64,000 nucleotides of DNA from Albugo candida. Its lineage: Eukaryota > Oomycota > Peronosporomycetes > Albuginales. Positions 23,401 through 34,635 of this stretch are shown here, piece after piece. Below the pieces are notes generated by a model. That model had not been told where the DNA came from. It was given only the letters and a program-made list of their open reading frames with translations, and searched no databases. Where the stretch lies: assembly GCA_040437565.1 (NCBI GenBank), contig JBDOQK010000059.1, positions 1 to 64,000 of the forward strand. The letters run 5' to 3'. Numbering within the stretch: the first letter of the stretch is position 1; every line of letters starts with the position of its first letter. The translations under genes were made by a program, and so were the position numbers.

Positions 23401-25538
23401 CTAATGGCGCTGTAGGGAAGAGCTGTAGATACTTGATAAATGAACCCAAAAGTTTGGATTAATCTGAAAAAGCACATGTGTGGTGGCTTCTTTGTATTTA
23501 CGCGTTGCTGAAGTGAACGAGATGACGATATTGGTAGAATGAATGCGGTTGTGATGCCTCAACAAAATATATTTGGGATACAAAGCGATAGTAATTCCAA
23601 AGAATTGGGTCACTTTGTATTGCATGGCGAACAGCGGATAGAGCCCTTTATCTAATTCATAGAGCTTCTTGACCCACGAGCTTTTTTCTGTTTTCACGGA
23701 TAATGGCAGCCTCCTCCCTGTGTTCAAAATGTCACGTAAAGCGTCAAAATGAATGCTGAAATTCGTCAAACCTTGCGAAAACTCGAGAATCGGTCTCTGG
23801 CTGATTTGTAATGCCAAGATATAGCAAAATTGGCGCACCAAAGATCGCCATGTACGTCGAATATTCCCAACCTTTTCGTTCGAATATGTGTGTTCCCTGC
23901 ATTCATTGCTGAATTAAAAGACACATAGATAGGTAGATTAGAGAAAAGTACATCTTTCGTAATCATTGCTGTCTCTGGCATGGCAATATGACCCATTTTG
24001 TGATTGATGGAGAAGTATCGCGTTCCATTAAACGCTGAACGCCGCAACATTTTGAGCTATCGGTAAAATGTATTATGACAAGTTATTATAAGCCACAGGA
24101 TACTAATATGCAAGTTTATCACGGTGCACTACTGCACATTGCTGCGAGTAGTGTATATCCTGTCGGTATTAATATATTAGCAAAACGCATGTTTATCAGC
24201 ATCAACGAACCTTGAAGGAAGCGTTTCCTTTGATCGGATGCACCAAACTTTGATCATTATCAGAGATGCGCAACTCAGCAATATGATAATATATCGGAAT
24301 GTCAATCAGACTACGACTTTCGTTTCCTTCGTAACAGAGTACTCCTATCGTATCGTTTTTAAACGGATTACAATGTGGCCGCTCGACTGCGTATTCGCTT
24401 ATTTCTGATAGAGGTTTTGCCACACCCGGTAGAAAAGGAAGTAGTTGCTCATAGTGTTCTTTGGCTCTTGAGTGAACGAAAATCTATTCATAAATTCGAT
24501 TATCCGCATTGCAAAGAGAAGGATACTCGTTGTACCTGACACGCGATGACGGTCAAAAGCTCATTCCGCATATCAATAGAACGTCGCTTCTCAATAGCAT
24601 CCAGCTCGCCATTCATTTCCGCTGCCGAATTCAAAAGGGAGGCTTCCGCCAAAGCTGCCCGTTGAGATGCTTTTTCGTATTCGTTTGGATATTTCTTTTG
24701 ACTGCTTGCCGCTCGACTCAAGGACACGTATTCCATCAGCTACACATTGCAACCGTGTGGTCCTTGTGCGACACAAATCAGAAGTGAAACGGGGCACCTT
24801 TTGCTTCAGAAGATGCATTTGATGCTGTGTGTTTGCTGTTTGTCGTCTCAGCTCATAAATAGGCTGTAAAACTTGACCTGTTTGCATCTGTTGAGCAGGG
24901 GCGAAAATCTCGGATTGGAGCGATTGCTGTACTTCTTCCAGCCTCAATGCTCCTTGTGCAAGGGATCTAAATTGATACATCATTCAAAATCGTTAAATGG
25001 ATCGTCAAAAATCCGTCTCACTTGATCTGATCGAAATTCGGATCGGATGAAGTGCCTATGAGCGAATAAATCACTACAGAGCTCAGTGAAGGGAACAAAA
25101 AACCCCTACAATCTCTCAGTTGTACTTCGAAAAAGTGGGAGAATGCATGTGACAAATCAATGGATGCTTTATTGAGTCTTTGAGAAGATTCCTGATAACA
25201 TTTCATCGAGGTGCTTAGTTTCTCAAGCGCTTCGCTGTATTGCTGGAACCTACGACCCACTCGGCTCACTTAACGAGTGATAAACGACCTGTAACAAATG
25301 ACTACCGCTGCGTCCGGTGCATTAACATAGAATCGATATCACAATCACTTCCGACGCCCATACTTTGCAAAAATTCATCTTTTATTCTAACAATTGAAGC
25401 ATATTCTCCCAACTCAGATTGCAATTATATTCACCATAATGTACCTTTTCGAACTATCTCTAACATTTTTGATCTATATGCCACATGTATCACATGCTGC
25501 TATGGATCATAGCATTAGAAGCTTACCCATGATGTCAT
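23401..25538 (-). CDS. BAR-domain membrane-remodelling protein (524 aa)
   Basis: Nine exons (forward coordinates 25527-25538, 25445-25473, 25306-25362, 25022-25249, 24798-24966, 24536-24739, 24211-24483, 23925-24056, 23401-23871) join in phase to 524 codons plus stop. Residues 1-260 have BAR-domain character: a short start (MTSWIKNVRDSSK), then long charged helices (MHRTQRFQQYSEALEKL, SLAQGALRLEEVQQSL, KYPNEYEKASQRAALAEA) closing with HSRAKEHYEQLLPFLPG, close to the last helix of amphiphysin/Rvs-type BARs. BAR dimers bind and bend membranes during endocytosis or trafficking. The C-terminal 260 residues have no SH3, PH or RhoGAP signature that I recognise. The first coding exon is only 12 nt, plausible but unproven. 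It diverges from the WW-DysF gene, 358 bp away. Confidence 0.72.
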
Positions 25539-25896
25539 TGTTCTTCGCGTAGGGGGTCACTTGCTTTCAGGCTTTTTATAGGATAGCGAGTTAAATGTGT
25601 TAATTGATGCACCGGGAAGCTACCAGAAAAGATCAAACGCACCACAGAGCATGCACGGCGATCAGAGAATCGATCCTATCGATCCATACAGCTACAAAAA
25701 TCCTCTAAAATGCTATTTCCCGACTTACAAATCCCATATGTGCATACCACGTAATTTCGAATAAATATGGGTTCAACATTGTAAGCGCTCTATTAAAAGA
25801 CTCACGTTACAGCTTTACACATCGCGACGCAAAAGTTGAGCAATACATTTGCCAAGGATCATTTGATCTCTTCATATCGTGCGATAGGACACTGCA

Positions 25897-28240
25897 ATGA
25901 TTTCAAGATTACGATTTAATGGTAGCAATGCGGCTTCTAATGATAATGGAATGTCCAATAGCTCCACAGCTAAGAGCATTTTCAGTAATATCGGACTCTC
26001 AACTATCGGATCAAATTCCACTACCAGTGCTACCGCAACACCAGAAGCAAAGCAGAGTCCGGATCCGTATTCCGACACGAAATCATACGGAGATTCCATT
26101 ATTAACGACACTAACGACGAAATAGAGCTTCCTTTGGGCTGGCGACTCGTTAGTAGTCGACATTCCGGAAGAGAATATTATCTACACATCGCGACAGGAC
26201 ATACGCAGTGGGATCGACCCACTTCCAGCGAAGCGCCGAAAGGTATGTACAACACGCAAACTGGTGGAAAAAAGACGAAGAAATAGTTTTTTTGTAGTTG
26301 CGTCTCAAGTACAGCAACAAAAGCAAACAAATGTATTCGGAACCGGAAGTGTTTTCACAAGCGGAGTGTCGAGAATGGGTGCAGGATTGACGTCAATGTT
26401 CTCACAAGCAAACACAAAGCTGCAAACAACGTTACAGAACAATGTCGGAACTTCCACACGAGTTCCATCTTCGAAGAATTCGCATCCAAGTGATAAAGAT
26501 ACGCAGCTTGTAGCGGAGATATTCGAATACGAACGATTAGATGGGAAAATGTCGAAAATTTCTGACCCGAAACGATATAGTGATCGTCTAGCTATAGGAG
26601 ATTCAGGATCAGAGACATTTCCGGAAGGTGATCTTCCTGAAGGCTATGAATGGACGAGTGAATGGGAGATCGATAAGAACTACACATTGGTCGATCGTGA
26701 TGGTATTTCTGCTGGATAAACAAGTTGATGAAAGCTAATGCGTTTTTCAGGATGGACGTATGCGGCTGAATTCAAGGAACTGATCAAGTTATTAGATGAT
26801 GATGCCAGTCATGCCTCTCGTCATCCTACAGATGCTGTTCGTCGTCGAAGGTGGATGCGCTTCCGACAACCGTGTCAGGATCTGATGTCATCGACAGGAG
26901 CGCCGATTGAGTCACCACAGGCAGATGGAACTCCAAGCTCGACGACGTCGTGGTTGAATGAAAGCTCTTCTATCGATAGCAATCTTCAGTCAAATCAATT
27001 TCTAAACGCAGATGATGACGATCCATTCTCTCGTACTGCTCAGAAACAACAAACCGGATTTCGAATGAATATCAAATTCACTCATCGAGGAGGAAAAGAT
27101 ACGACAAAAGATTATCAAAGTATTAGTCTGTCGGATATCAATTGGCTCGTCAATGAAAGGGACAATACGAAAGCGCCAACAGATGAAATTCTACGCGAAA
27201 AAACGGCAAATTTAGAGGTTTGTACAGTCACAAATGAAGCATCATCTTCTTCATATCGCATTTGTACAAGTAGGAACGCATCAAGGAAGCCACTAATGTG
27301 TCTATGCGTCTTGAAAGAGTGTTACGGGAGCGTTATGACAAAAAAAGCAAAGAAATTGAGATTCAACAGCAGAAACTCAATGAACTCATCGCACAATATC
27401 AAAAATGTCGAAGTGAAAACGAAACTTTGGAAAGCGTAGTCTCTGCACATCGAATCAAAGTCGAGGCGCTACGAAAAGAAGCGGTAAGCAATTTCGATGT
27501 GAGACTTTTCCAGTTTTTTCTCACGTGTGCGCTTTCAGACGGAAAAAGACATTCTTCAAGTGAGTACATAAAAGCGTGTCGCGGAGAAGTACACATTTGA
27601 CGCCATTTGATGTAGAATGAAGAGCAACGAGCCATCAATGCAGAGCTTGAAGCTACCAATCAAGCACTTGAGGAAAAGGCCAAAGCATTAGCCACTGCAA
27701 GACTTCGATACAAACGCGATAATAAGGCGCTACAGGCAGCAGTTGAGGACGCCAAACAACGACTAGAGCAGCAACAACGCGCAAAAATTGATAATGAATC
27801 GCAGAATCCAGTTGCTCAGGAAGTTCGACGAGAAATTGAAAAGTTGAGGCAGTTGCACACGAAACTCGAAGCCATGAGAGAGCATCGTCTAGCGCTGGAA
27901 GAAGAAAGCAAAGCTCTTTTTAATGTTGTTGTTGAGAAAAAAGCAGATTTGAAATTCAAATCCAAGAAGAAGGTACGCAAGTAAGCGCTATGGGGTTTGC
28001 ATTCCACTCCCAATGACTCTGATGTAGATGGAGGCAGCTTTGAAAGATGTCGAGGAGCAAATCCGAAATCTCAAAAGCGAGCAAGCAGCTCTGGCTAAAC
28101 GTCTCTCACAGAAAGCAGGGAATGATGATATGCGTCAGCTGAATACCAAACGTAATGCAATTAGAAGCGAGCTAGGCGCTCTCAAGGAGCGACGAACCTT
28201 GCTACTTGCCGAAAAACGCAAGCTTGAAAATACTGAGTAA
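25897..28240 (+). CDS. WW + DysF (peroxin/dysferlin) + coiled-coil protein (672 aa)
   Basis: Seven exons, 25897-26242, 26298-26702, 26751-27217, 27274-27483, 27539-27559, 27616-27972 and 28028-28240, join in phase to 672 codons plus TAA. A WW domain lies at residues about 77-108 (LPLGWRLVSSRHSGREYYLH, HTQWDRP), so it should bind proline-rich peptides. A DysF pair follows at about 225-300 (LPEGYEWTSEWEID, GWTYAAEF, VRRRRWMRFRQP), the module of yeast Pex23/Pex30-type peroxins, dysferlin and TECPR1. From about residue 380 to the end it is a long Lys/Glu-rich coiled coil. Exon 5 is a 21-nt microexon. DysF modules act at ER, peroxisome or autophagic membranes; which applies here is not shown. Its stop is 25 bp from that of convergent VPS29. 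Confidence 0.8.
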
Positions 28241-28265
28241 AGCACATCCAATTATTGTGCTCTGT

Positions 28266-29070
28266 TTAGGTCGATTTTTTGTATTCACTTTTCGATACAA
28301 CCACATTGTCGTTTTTCAATTCGTACACAAACGCCACAGCTTTGGCTCCTTGTACTGCCAGTAACACAAAACTCGGAATTGTCTCTCTACAGCATACCCA
28401 TAGAATCAAGCAGTCAACTGGATGACGCTCCACGTACTTGAGCCCTCCTTTCATCGCGCCCGTGATAGAACCCGGGTCAAGATACCATTTTCCTTCCTTT
28501 GTATGAATGCTACATCTGAAATGGTGATAGAAATGAAAGAAAATATAGCGGTAGACGTACTGATGAGTGTGTCCTGTCACCAGTATGTCGACATTCATCT
28601 GACCAAAGAAATGAGTATTACGAGTAGAAAATTTTGAAAGAACACCTTTCGTTGTACGGCTGATAGAGACATTGGATCGCCCCAAGGAATGATTTGGTGT
28701 CCGTGCATCAGTCCAATCCGAAATTGGCCAATTGTCACAATTTTGGATTCTGAAAAACTCGATTCCTACAGACTTATTATCAGAAACAAAGCTTTTTGTG
28801 CTATTAATCCCTTTTACGTCGTCGCAATCACCAGAGACGATGTGTATATTCGAAGAGAGCGCTCGCAGTTCATCATACTGATCTTTACATATCATATTTC
28901 CAGTGCATAGCACATGCTGAATCTTCCCGGGAACCTTACATATTGATGTGATGAATGTTGATCTCAGTTTGTAGGACACAATTTACCAACATTTTCTGAA
29001 ACTTTTCAGGGATTGAAGCCGCTCGATGCGGTATATGGCTATCGCCCACAACAAGAACTAGCTGGGGCAT
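28266..29070 (-). CDS. VPS29: VPS29, retromer subunit (185 aa)
   Basis: Exons 29070-28987, 28934-28818, 28765-28646, 28598-28561, 28515-28438 and 28386-28266 join in phase to 185 codons plus stop, close to the usual 182-190. The protein has the metallophosphoesterase-like fold: [72 protein letters not shown] and [13 protein letters not shown]29 binds VPS35 in the retromer core that recycles receptors from endosomes; the fold is normally inactive as a phosphatase. Introns are 50-60 nt. It is transcribed away from the propeller-protein gene, with the two in the same orientation. Confidence 0.93.
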
Positions 29071-29210
29071 ACATATGTAATAATACTCTCAGAGAACTAG
29101 CGCAAAGTAACGCAGGAGCACCTCGCCGAAACCAGAAGCCATTTTGTTAAATAAAACTACAAACTTTCAACGAATTAGATATCTCTATTACATAAACCAG
29201 CCAATGATCA

Positions 29211-30229
29211 TCACTTATTAAGAGGAGTGGGAACGCAATATATCGAATTCGTCGAAGATTCCGTAACATATACAAAAGCTTCATCTCGGCTTCGATATTC
29301 AGATCAGTCATTAGCGATAACAAATAATAATGCGCTTACCTTAAACACAATCCGGTGATCTCGGGTCCTGGTACCTGTAAAGTGTGCGTTATAGCTCCTC
29401 TTTCATTCAATACGCTGATATGCCCCTTTGTGGCTGTATGCGCAAAGTCATAGTGACCCACAAATATATTCCCTTTTGTATCGCAGATGACACTAGATGG
29501 ACCCAATCCGCCACCACATTGATAGAAGACGCTGGAATGATAAATGTTGCCAGGTGTACGCACCAATCGAAGAATTCGATTCATCATCATTTCAGCGACC
29601 AAAAGCACATCATCGTTCACTTTGCTGATTGCACAAGGATGGGCTAAACACTCGTATAAAAGTGGACGGAGAGTCTTATCGCCACTCGGACTCGGGCCGA
29701 TACAGAAAACACTTCCACGTCGATTTTCCAATGTGGTCTCTCCAAAAGGACCGCTATCGGTGAAGAAAATGGTGCCATCATTAAAAAGGATGATTGAAGA
29801 GGGACCGCGAAATGTTTGATCTTCATAGGATGTCACAAGAACTTCTGGCTGATTACTGGAATCAGACCGAAGAATAGCCGCATGTGCAGCGTCCACAATA
29901 TGCAATGTACCATTCGCATCAAAACAAGCTCCGAGAGGTACTCCACCAGTACAAACAATTACCTTGTGTTCCATTTTAGTCTTAGAATACTCCAAGATTT
30001 CCCCGGTGCCTGCGGAAATGTAGTGGATCCTGTCATTTTGTTGTAGAGGAGAAAGAAATGGGAAACAAATATTCGAGCCAGGACATTTGATAGTCTCCAG
30101 TGTCATAACAATTTGGGCGAGCTTTAAAACAAGATTATTATTTATGGAGAAATCCGGAAGCGGCGGCTGTTGAAATGCGCTTTTGAGTCTTTCTGCTAGC
30201 AAAAACGGTCGTTGATACGAGTTCCTCGC
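29211..30229 (-). CDS. Six-bladed beta-propeller protein, SMP-30/strictosidine synthase-like (5' end unresolved)
   Basis: Two exons are clear, an upper one ending at 29340 and 29289-29211, joined by an AG/GTAAGC donor and in-phase acceptor; they end in LSRDEAFVYVTESSTNSIYC, the closing blade typical of the family. Repeating blades show the pattern GVPLGACFDANGTLHIVDA, GPSSIILFNDGTIFFTDSG and GPSSVICDTKGNIFVG, as in gluconolactonase/SMP-30 and strictosidine-synthase-like hydrolases. The frame is open up to about 30229 without an ATG, so the first exon must lie further upstream or the start is non-standard. Substrate is unknown; metal ligands cannot be assigned by eye. The putative 5' end is close to the divergent phosphatase gene at 30357. 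Confidence 0.72.
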
Positions 30230-30356
30230 GAAATAGCCTTCATACTTGACTCAAAGCCGCGCTTGCTTTGAGGTCTGATGTAACAGCATGAAAATAAACA
30301 AATAATTACGCGTTTTGGCGCTAAGGATTCATAAATCACAATTGTCTGCGGTCGGT

Positions 30357-30931
30357 ATGTCTTATTTTATTCCACCCGTTAATTATGGCATGATCGAAGA
30401 GGATTTATATCGTTCGGGGCAACCAAATGAATTGAACTTCCCATTCTTGGAGCGTTTGAATTTACGCAAAATAATATATTTAGCAGCGGAAGAACCAAAC
30501 ATTCAATTTCAGAGTTTTGTGGAAGAGCAAGAGATTGATTTAATTTGCTTGGGAGGAAATGCGCATATGGAAAATCGTCGAAAAGCGTGGGAGCCTTTAT
30601 CGGAGGAAACAGTGCTGGCAGCTTTACAGATCATTTTAGATCGTTCGAATTACCCTTTGTATATAACCTGCCATTTGGGCCGTGATCGCACCGGTACATG
30701 CTTGATTCTGCCCTTAGGCGCTGAAATGTAATGCTTCCATTCGTAGGCGCTGTAGTTGGATGCCTCAGGAAGATGCAGCAATGGCATTTATCATTAATTT
30801 TTGAAGAATATCGACGATTTGCTGGCAGTAAAGTGAGACTACAAAATGAGCAATTCATCGAACTGTTTGACACTGATCTCGTAACAATACCAGCAAATCC
30901 ACCTCGATGGTTGAGAAGAAAACACATATAA
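30357..30931 (+). CDS. Siw14-type atypical dual-specificity phosphatase (PFA-DSP), 173 aa
   Basis: Exons 30357-30693 and 30747-30931 join in phase to 173 codons plus TAA. The N-terminus (YFIPPVNYGMIEEDLYRSGQ, then FPFLERLNLRKIIYL) and the active-site loop TCHLGRDRTG fit the plant-and-fungi atypical phosphatase family. The CX5R loop has Cys105 and Arg111; the intron splits the loop just after the arginine, as GRDRTG/AVVGCLRK. The second exon (WHLSLIFEEYRRFAGSKVR, FIELFD) is the conserved C-terminal helix pair. Members such as yeast Siw14 hydrolyse the 5-beta-phosphate of inositol pyrophosphates; the same activity is a family-based inference. Confidence 0.88.
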
Positions 30932-32660
30932 GATAATACAATCTCGAGTAATGTACCTGAGTCTACATGCTGTCACTCTCAGAGTTTTCGTTTATCACTA
31001 AAATCAGATCATCGCGGGGAGTAGAACACGTCAACTTGCATATCGGAAGGCGCTGTAGTAGAATTAAAATTTTAATCTCCCCATCTGATACACGACACTA
31101 AGCGATGCGAAAGTTGCTGCTGCATACATCGTCGTCGAAAGTCTATTCTGATTACATTCGACCTCATGGTAGCCAGACTGGGAAGCATACAGAAATGCTG
31201 TTATTATGTCACTAAGTGATGACTAAAACATGAAATCCTTTTTGTGTCTTCTGTATCCTAGCCACTTGAAAGTGTACGGCAGTAGTGAGCTTGGATGTGC
31301 TTTCATAAAATAGTATTTGGATGAAAGTTGTGATCGTACGTTTGTAATAACATCCCGTTCACATGCGACAAACACTTCGCAAGTGGTGTAGCTTCTGTCC
31401 ATCGTGAGATACTCGNNNNNNNNNNNNNNNNNNNNNNNNNNNNNNNNNNNNNNNNNNNNNNNNNNNNNNNNNNNNNNNNNNNNNNNNNNNNNNNNNNNNN
31501 NNNNNNNNNNNNNNNGAAGCATACAGAAATGCTGTTATTATGTCACTAAGTGATGACTAAAACATGAAATCCTTTTTGTGTCTTCTGTATCCTAGCCACT
31601 TGAAAGTGTACGGCAGTAGTGAGCTTGGATGTGCTTTCATAAAATAGTATTTGGATGAAAGTTGTGATCGTACGTTTGTAATAACATCCCGTTCACATGC
31701 GACAAACACTTCGCAAGTGGTGTAGCTTCTGTCCATCGTGAGATACTCGTTGTCGTGTTTTGTAGTTAGCTTGTTATGATATTCAAATTAATAGCAATGA
31801 CAGTGAATATCCATTGATTCGTTAGATGCACTAAAAGCTATCTATAGAGCTTGATTTTGGGACGCGATCACGTGAACGTATCGCTTCGAAAATTCAAGAT
31901 ATTTATCGGGAGACTCCGCGATACTGTGTGAGGCAAAGGTACAGCTAGTCCTGAACAACTTCACTCAGCAACTACGATAGTCTACGTCTCATTGATACAG
32001 CCAAGTATCAAGTAAATCCGGATGAGTCAGAATGAATAAGAATTGTGAATGCAAATACAAGGGAAGGTTGATCTCTACAAAGTCGAGTCGCTAGAAGGTA
32101 TGATCCTTGGAATAAAGCAACGTTAGAAGCGGCTTGATTCCACAAACGCAATTTACGCTTGGACAATAGATGCATTTGTAAATGGGCACTTTAATTACGA
32201 GGAAGCTGGTATATCTAGCAATACAACGTTTGATTCTTTACTGTCAGCAACGGACGTTGTTTTGACTTGAAGCATCTTTCAAGAATTTTACACACTAAGC
32301 TTCGAGGTCTAGAGTATTGCAGTCAAAGTTCTGTCATCTCGTTAGAATATTCTACATGGGCATCATTCCACCATAAACAGATCTATTTGGTTCCAACCTT
32401 CGAGCCTTTTCTCGCAGTACTTTCTCTAAAGACTAGTTTTGGTCTCTCATCTCATCCGGCTCTTTGGTCTAGTTGAAGTTGTCTATATTACTAGACTGGG
32501 CGTGAATACTCCTCTGAGGTCTAACTACAATAAGGGTACCGCTATCCAGCCCTCACCCTTAAGTTATCATTACGAGTTTTGAATGGCTAGAGAAATTATA
32601 CTTATCTAGAAGCGGTTTTACAATGTTAAGATTGGCTTAACGAGTAATACGCCCTATAAA
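30932..32660. other. Intergenic DNA with a gap-flanking repeat, no gene recognised
   Basis: The 234-bp segment 31182-31415 is repeated at 31516-31749 across a gap. Around 32140-32270 there is a 47-codon protein-like frame (a DAFVNGHFNYEEAG segment) with no start and no partner exon. Nothing else is supported. Confidence 0.5.
31416..31515. other. Assembly gap (100 N)
   Basis: Flanked by the 234-bp identical segments 31182-31415 and 31516-31749. Confidence 0.95.
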
Positions 32661-32679
32661 AGGACGCAAACCAACATGT

Positions 32680-34240
32680 TCTCAATCATCGAAAGTATCC
32701 AAAGCATCAAGATGGATCTCAGCTTTGGCTGAGCAAGCCGCATCGTCGTTATGACGAGATTGATTGCAACTTCTTCTGTTGTGTCCTGTTCGTCCACAGT
32801 TGCCACATCGTCTTTGCGGTCGAAGAGACGCCTCCACCACATCAAACTGCGATAAATTGCGCTGCGTCGATCCTGAAGGACGTCCGCGTATGCGTGGATT
32901 TAAAAGATTTAGGACGTTTTCATCCGGGACGGTAACTAGGTGTTCGAGGATCACCCTTTTGNNNNNNNNNNNNNNNNNNNNNNNNNNNNNNNNNNNNNNN
33001 NNNNNNNNNNNNNNNNNNNNNNNNNNNNNNNNNNNNNNNNNNNNNNNNNNNNNNNNNNNNNTGTATGGCCAAAATGCAGTTTGCCGAGCAAAAAAGCAGA
33101 CACAAATTTTTCTTTGTGCGCAAGCCAAGTCTCTTCAATGTATATCATGAGTTGACGCGGAAGGCCTCCCGCATCTTAGTAAGACAACGTTGGTAAATCT
33201 GAGCTGTTGATGACATTACCAACGAATTCCATTGGCCCGTGAACTCCTTGAATGCCTCCATAGAATCGAACGTCCTACGCTGACTAGCCAGGATATTTTT
33301 ACTGATGTGCCGGCGACAGAGGAGATGGTTAGTTGCAGAAAATACATCGTCAAGTGCATACATGAGAGCTAATACTCTATCGGTGACAAAGTCACTGTAG
33401 ACAGCAAGCAGTTCACGAACGTCTGTTTTAAAAGCCTTATTGCCCAAAGGTAGTGCTCGGATCTTTTTCCAGCCATGAGTATGTAAGCGAAAGTGAAAGT
33501 CTGGCTTGTTGCGCTGACTCCTACAACGTGCAAAAGAGGAAGTCCAAAACGGTTAGTTTTGTAAGTAGAGTGCAGTAACCATATCCTCCCAGTACTAAAT
33601 TTGCAACATAGCTCTTTCACCGATGGAGAGACAATGAAGAGGTGCATCAGTCGCCGTTCGACGTCAAACTTTGTATGATACGGCGCAGAAAGACTGCAGA
33701 TTCAATACCATCAAGAAGGGCAGCCAGCGGTGCTCTACCCCCTAACAAATGCCTACGTTCCGAGTCACGAATATTGTACACATCACGAGGTGTTACCGTT
33801 AGATTGATATTGCGCATTTTTGCGACGATACGCACAGGAGCCAGAACCGACCAAAGATAACTTAGAATCTGTTGTCGCTCATCGATTTTGAGAGCACGGT
33901 TTGTGCTCTCAAATAATTGGCCTCAACAACCCAGTGAACCAAGTCTCCGTGTCCTAGCATTCGGCGAATCATCAAAGCAGACTGGCAGCCTGTTTCACGG
34001 CTATCACGTACGCGTTTACGCTTCTAGGACATGTAAGTCGCTTTCTCCGCACAAGAGCATTCAAGACACATAGCTTTGATTTCACCGTCTAAACGGTTTC
34101 CAACTCTCCTTGTTCATTGCAAGTAAGTACGAAGCCTTCATCTTGAGATTGACGGGTTACTGCTTATATAGCCTCTTCTAAAGACGCGTAAGTAGTGTCG
34201 ACGATGTCTTCAAATTGCCTCATGGTTGGAAGAACGGAAG
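32680..34240 (-). mobile_element. MULE (Mutator-like) transposase relic with CCHC zinc knuckle
   Basis: Fragments read on the minus strand in N-to-C order. First comes a short FAR1-like Cys-containing piece near 34060-34130 (GEIKAMCLECSC after a frameshift), then LTVTPRDVYNIRD (33650-33830). The MULE core is at 33370-33650 (STYKTNRFGLPLLHVVGVSA, the DDE-region pattern), then LLCRRHISKNILA (33145-33447). The C-terminal ETWLAHKEKFV (near 33140) and a zinc knuckle CGNCGRTGHNRRSC near 32770-32815 complete it. Several frame changes and a 100-N gap at 32962-33061 interrupt it, so it cannot encode an active transposase as assembled. I did not find terminal inverted repeats. Confidence 0.75.
32962..33061. 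other. Assembly gap (100 N)
   Basis: Inside the MULE relic. Unlike most gaps here, its flanks show no obvious overlap, so sequence may really be missing. Confidence 0.95.
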
Positions 34241-34635
34241 AGTTATGGTATGACGAAACTTGCCAGCTCCCGCGTTTCGAACGGTCTGTAATATATTAAA
34301 ATAAGTATAGTCTCTCTAGCCAATCAAAATTCGTAATGATATGTTTAAGGGTGCTGTATTTATTTAAGGATGAGGGCTGGTTAGCGAAAACTGCGGGCTG
34401 ATTAGCGGCTCCCCTACAATAAATATGGTCTAGGAAATCCAAAACGAACTTTAGCGGACTGGAAAAAAGGAGTGTTGAGAGAAGAAATCTTTTATGAGGG
34501 ACTAACAGTCTTCAAAGTCGCTGAAGTCGAAGAAGACTAGGCCGTGCGGAGAAATATCTTCGTGCTGAAGCTGTATGTTGATAAGACTAATATTTTTTAG
34601 AAGTGCTCCAGCTGCTAAGTAGCATTGCACTACCG

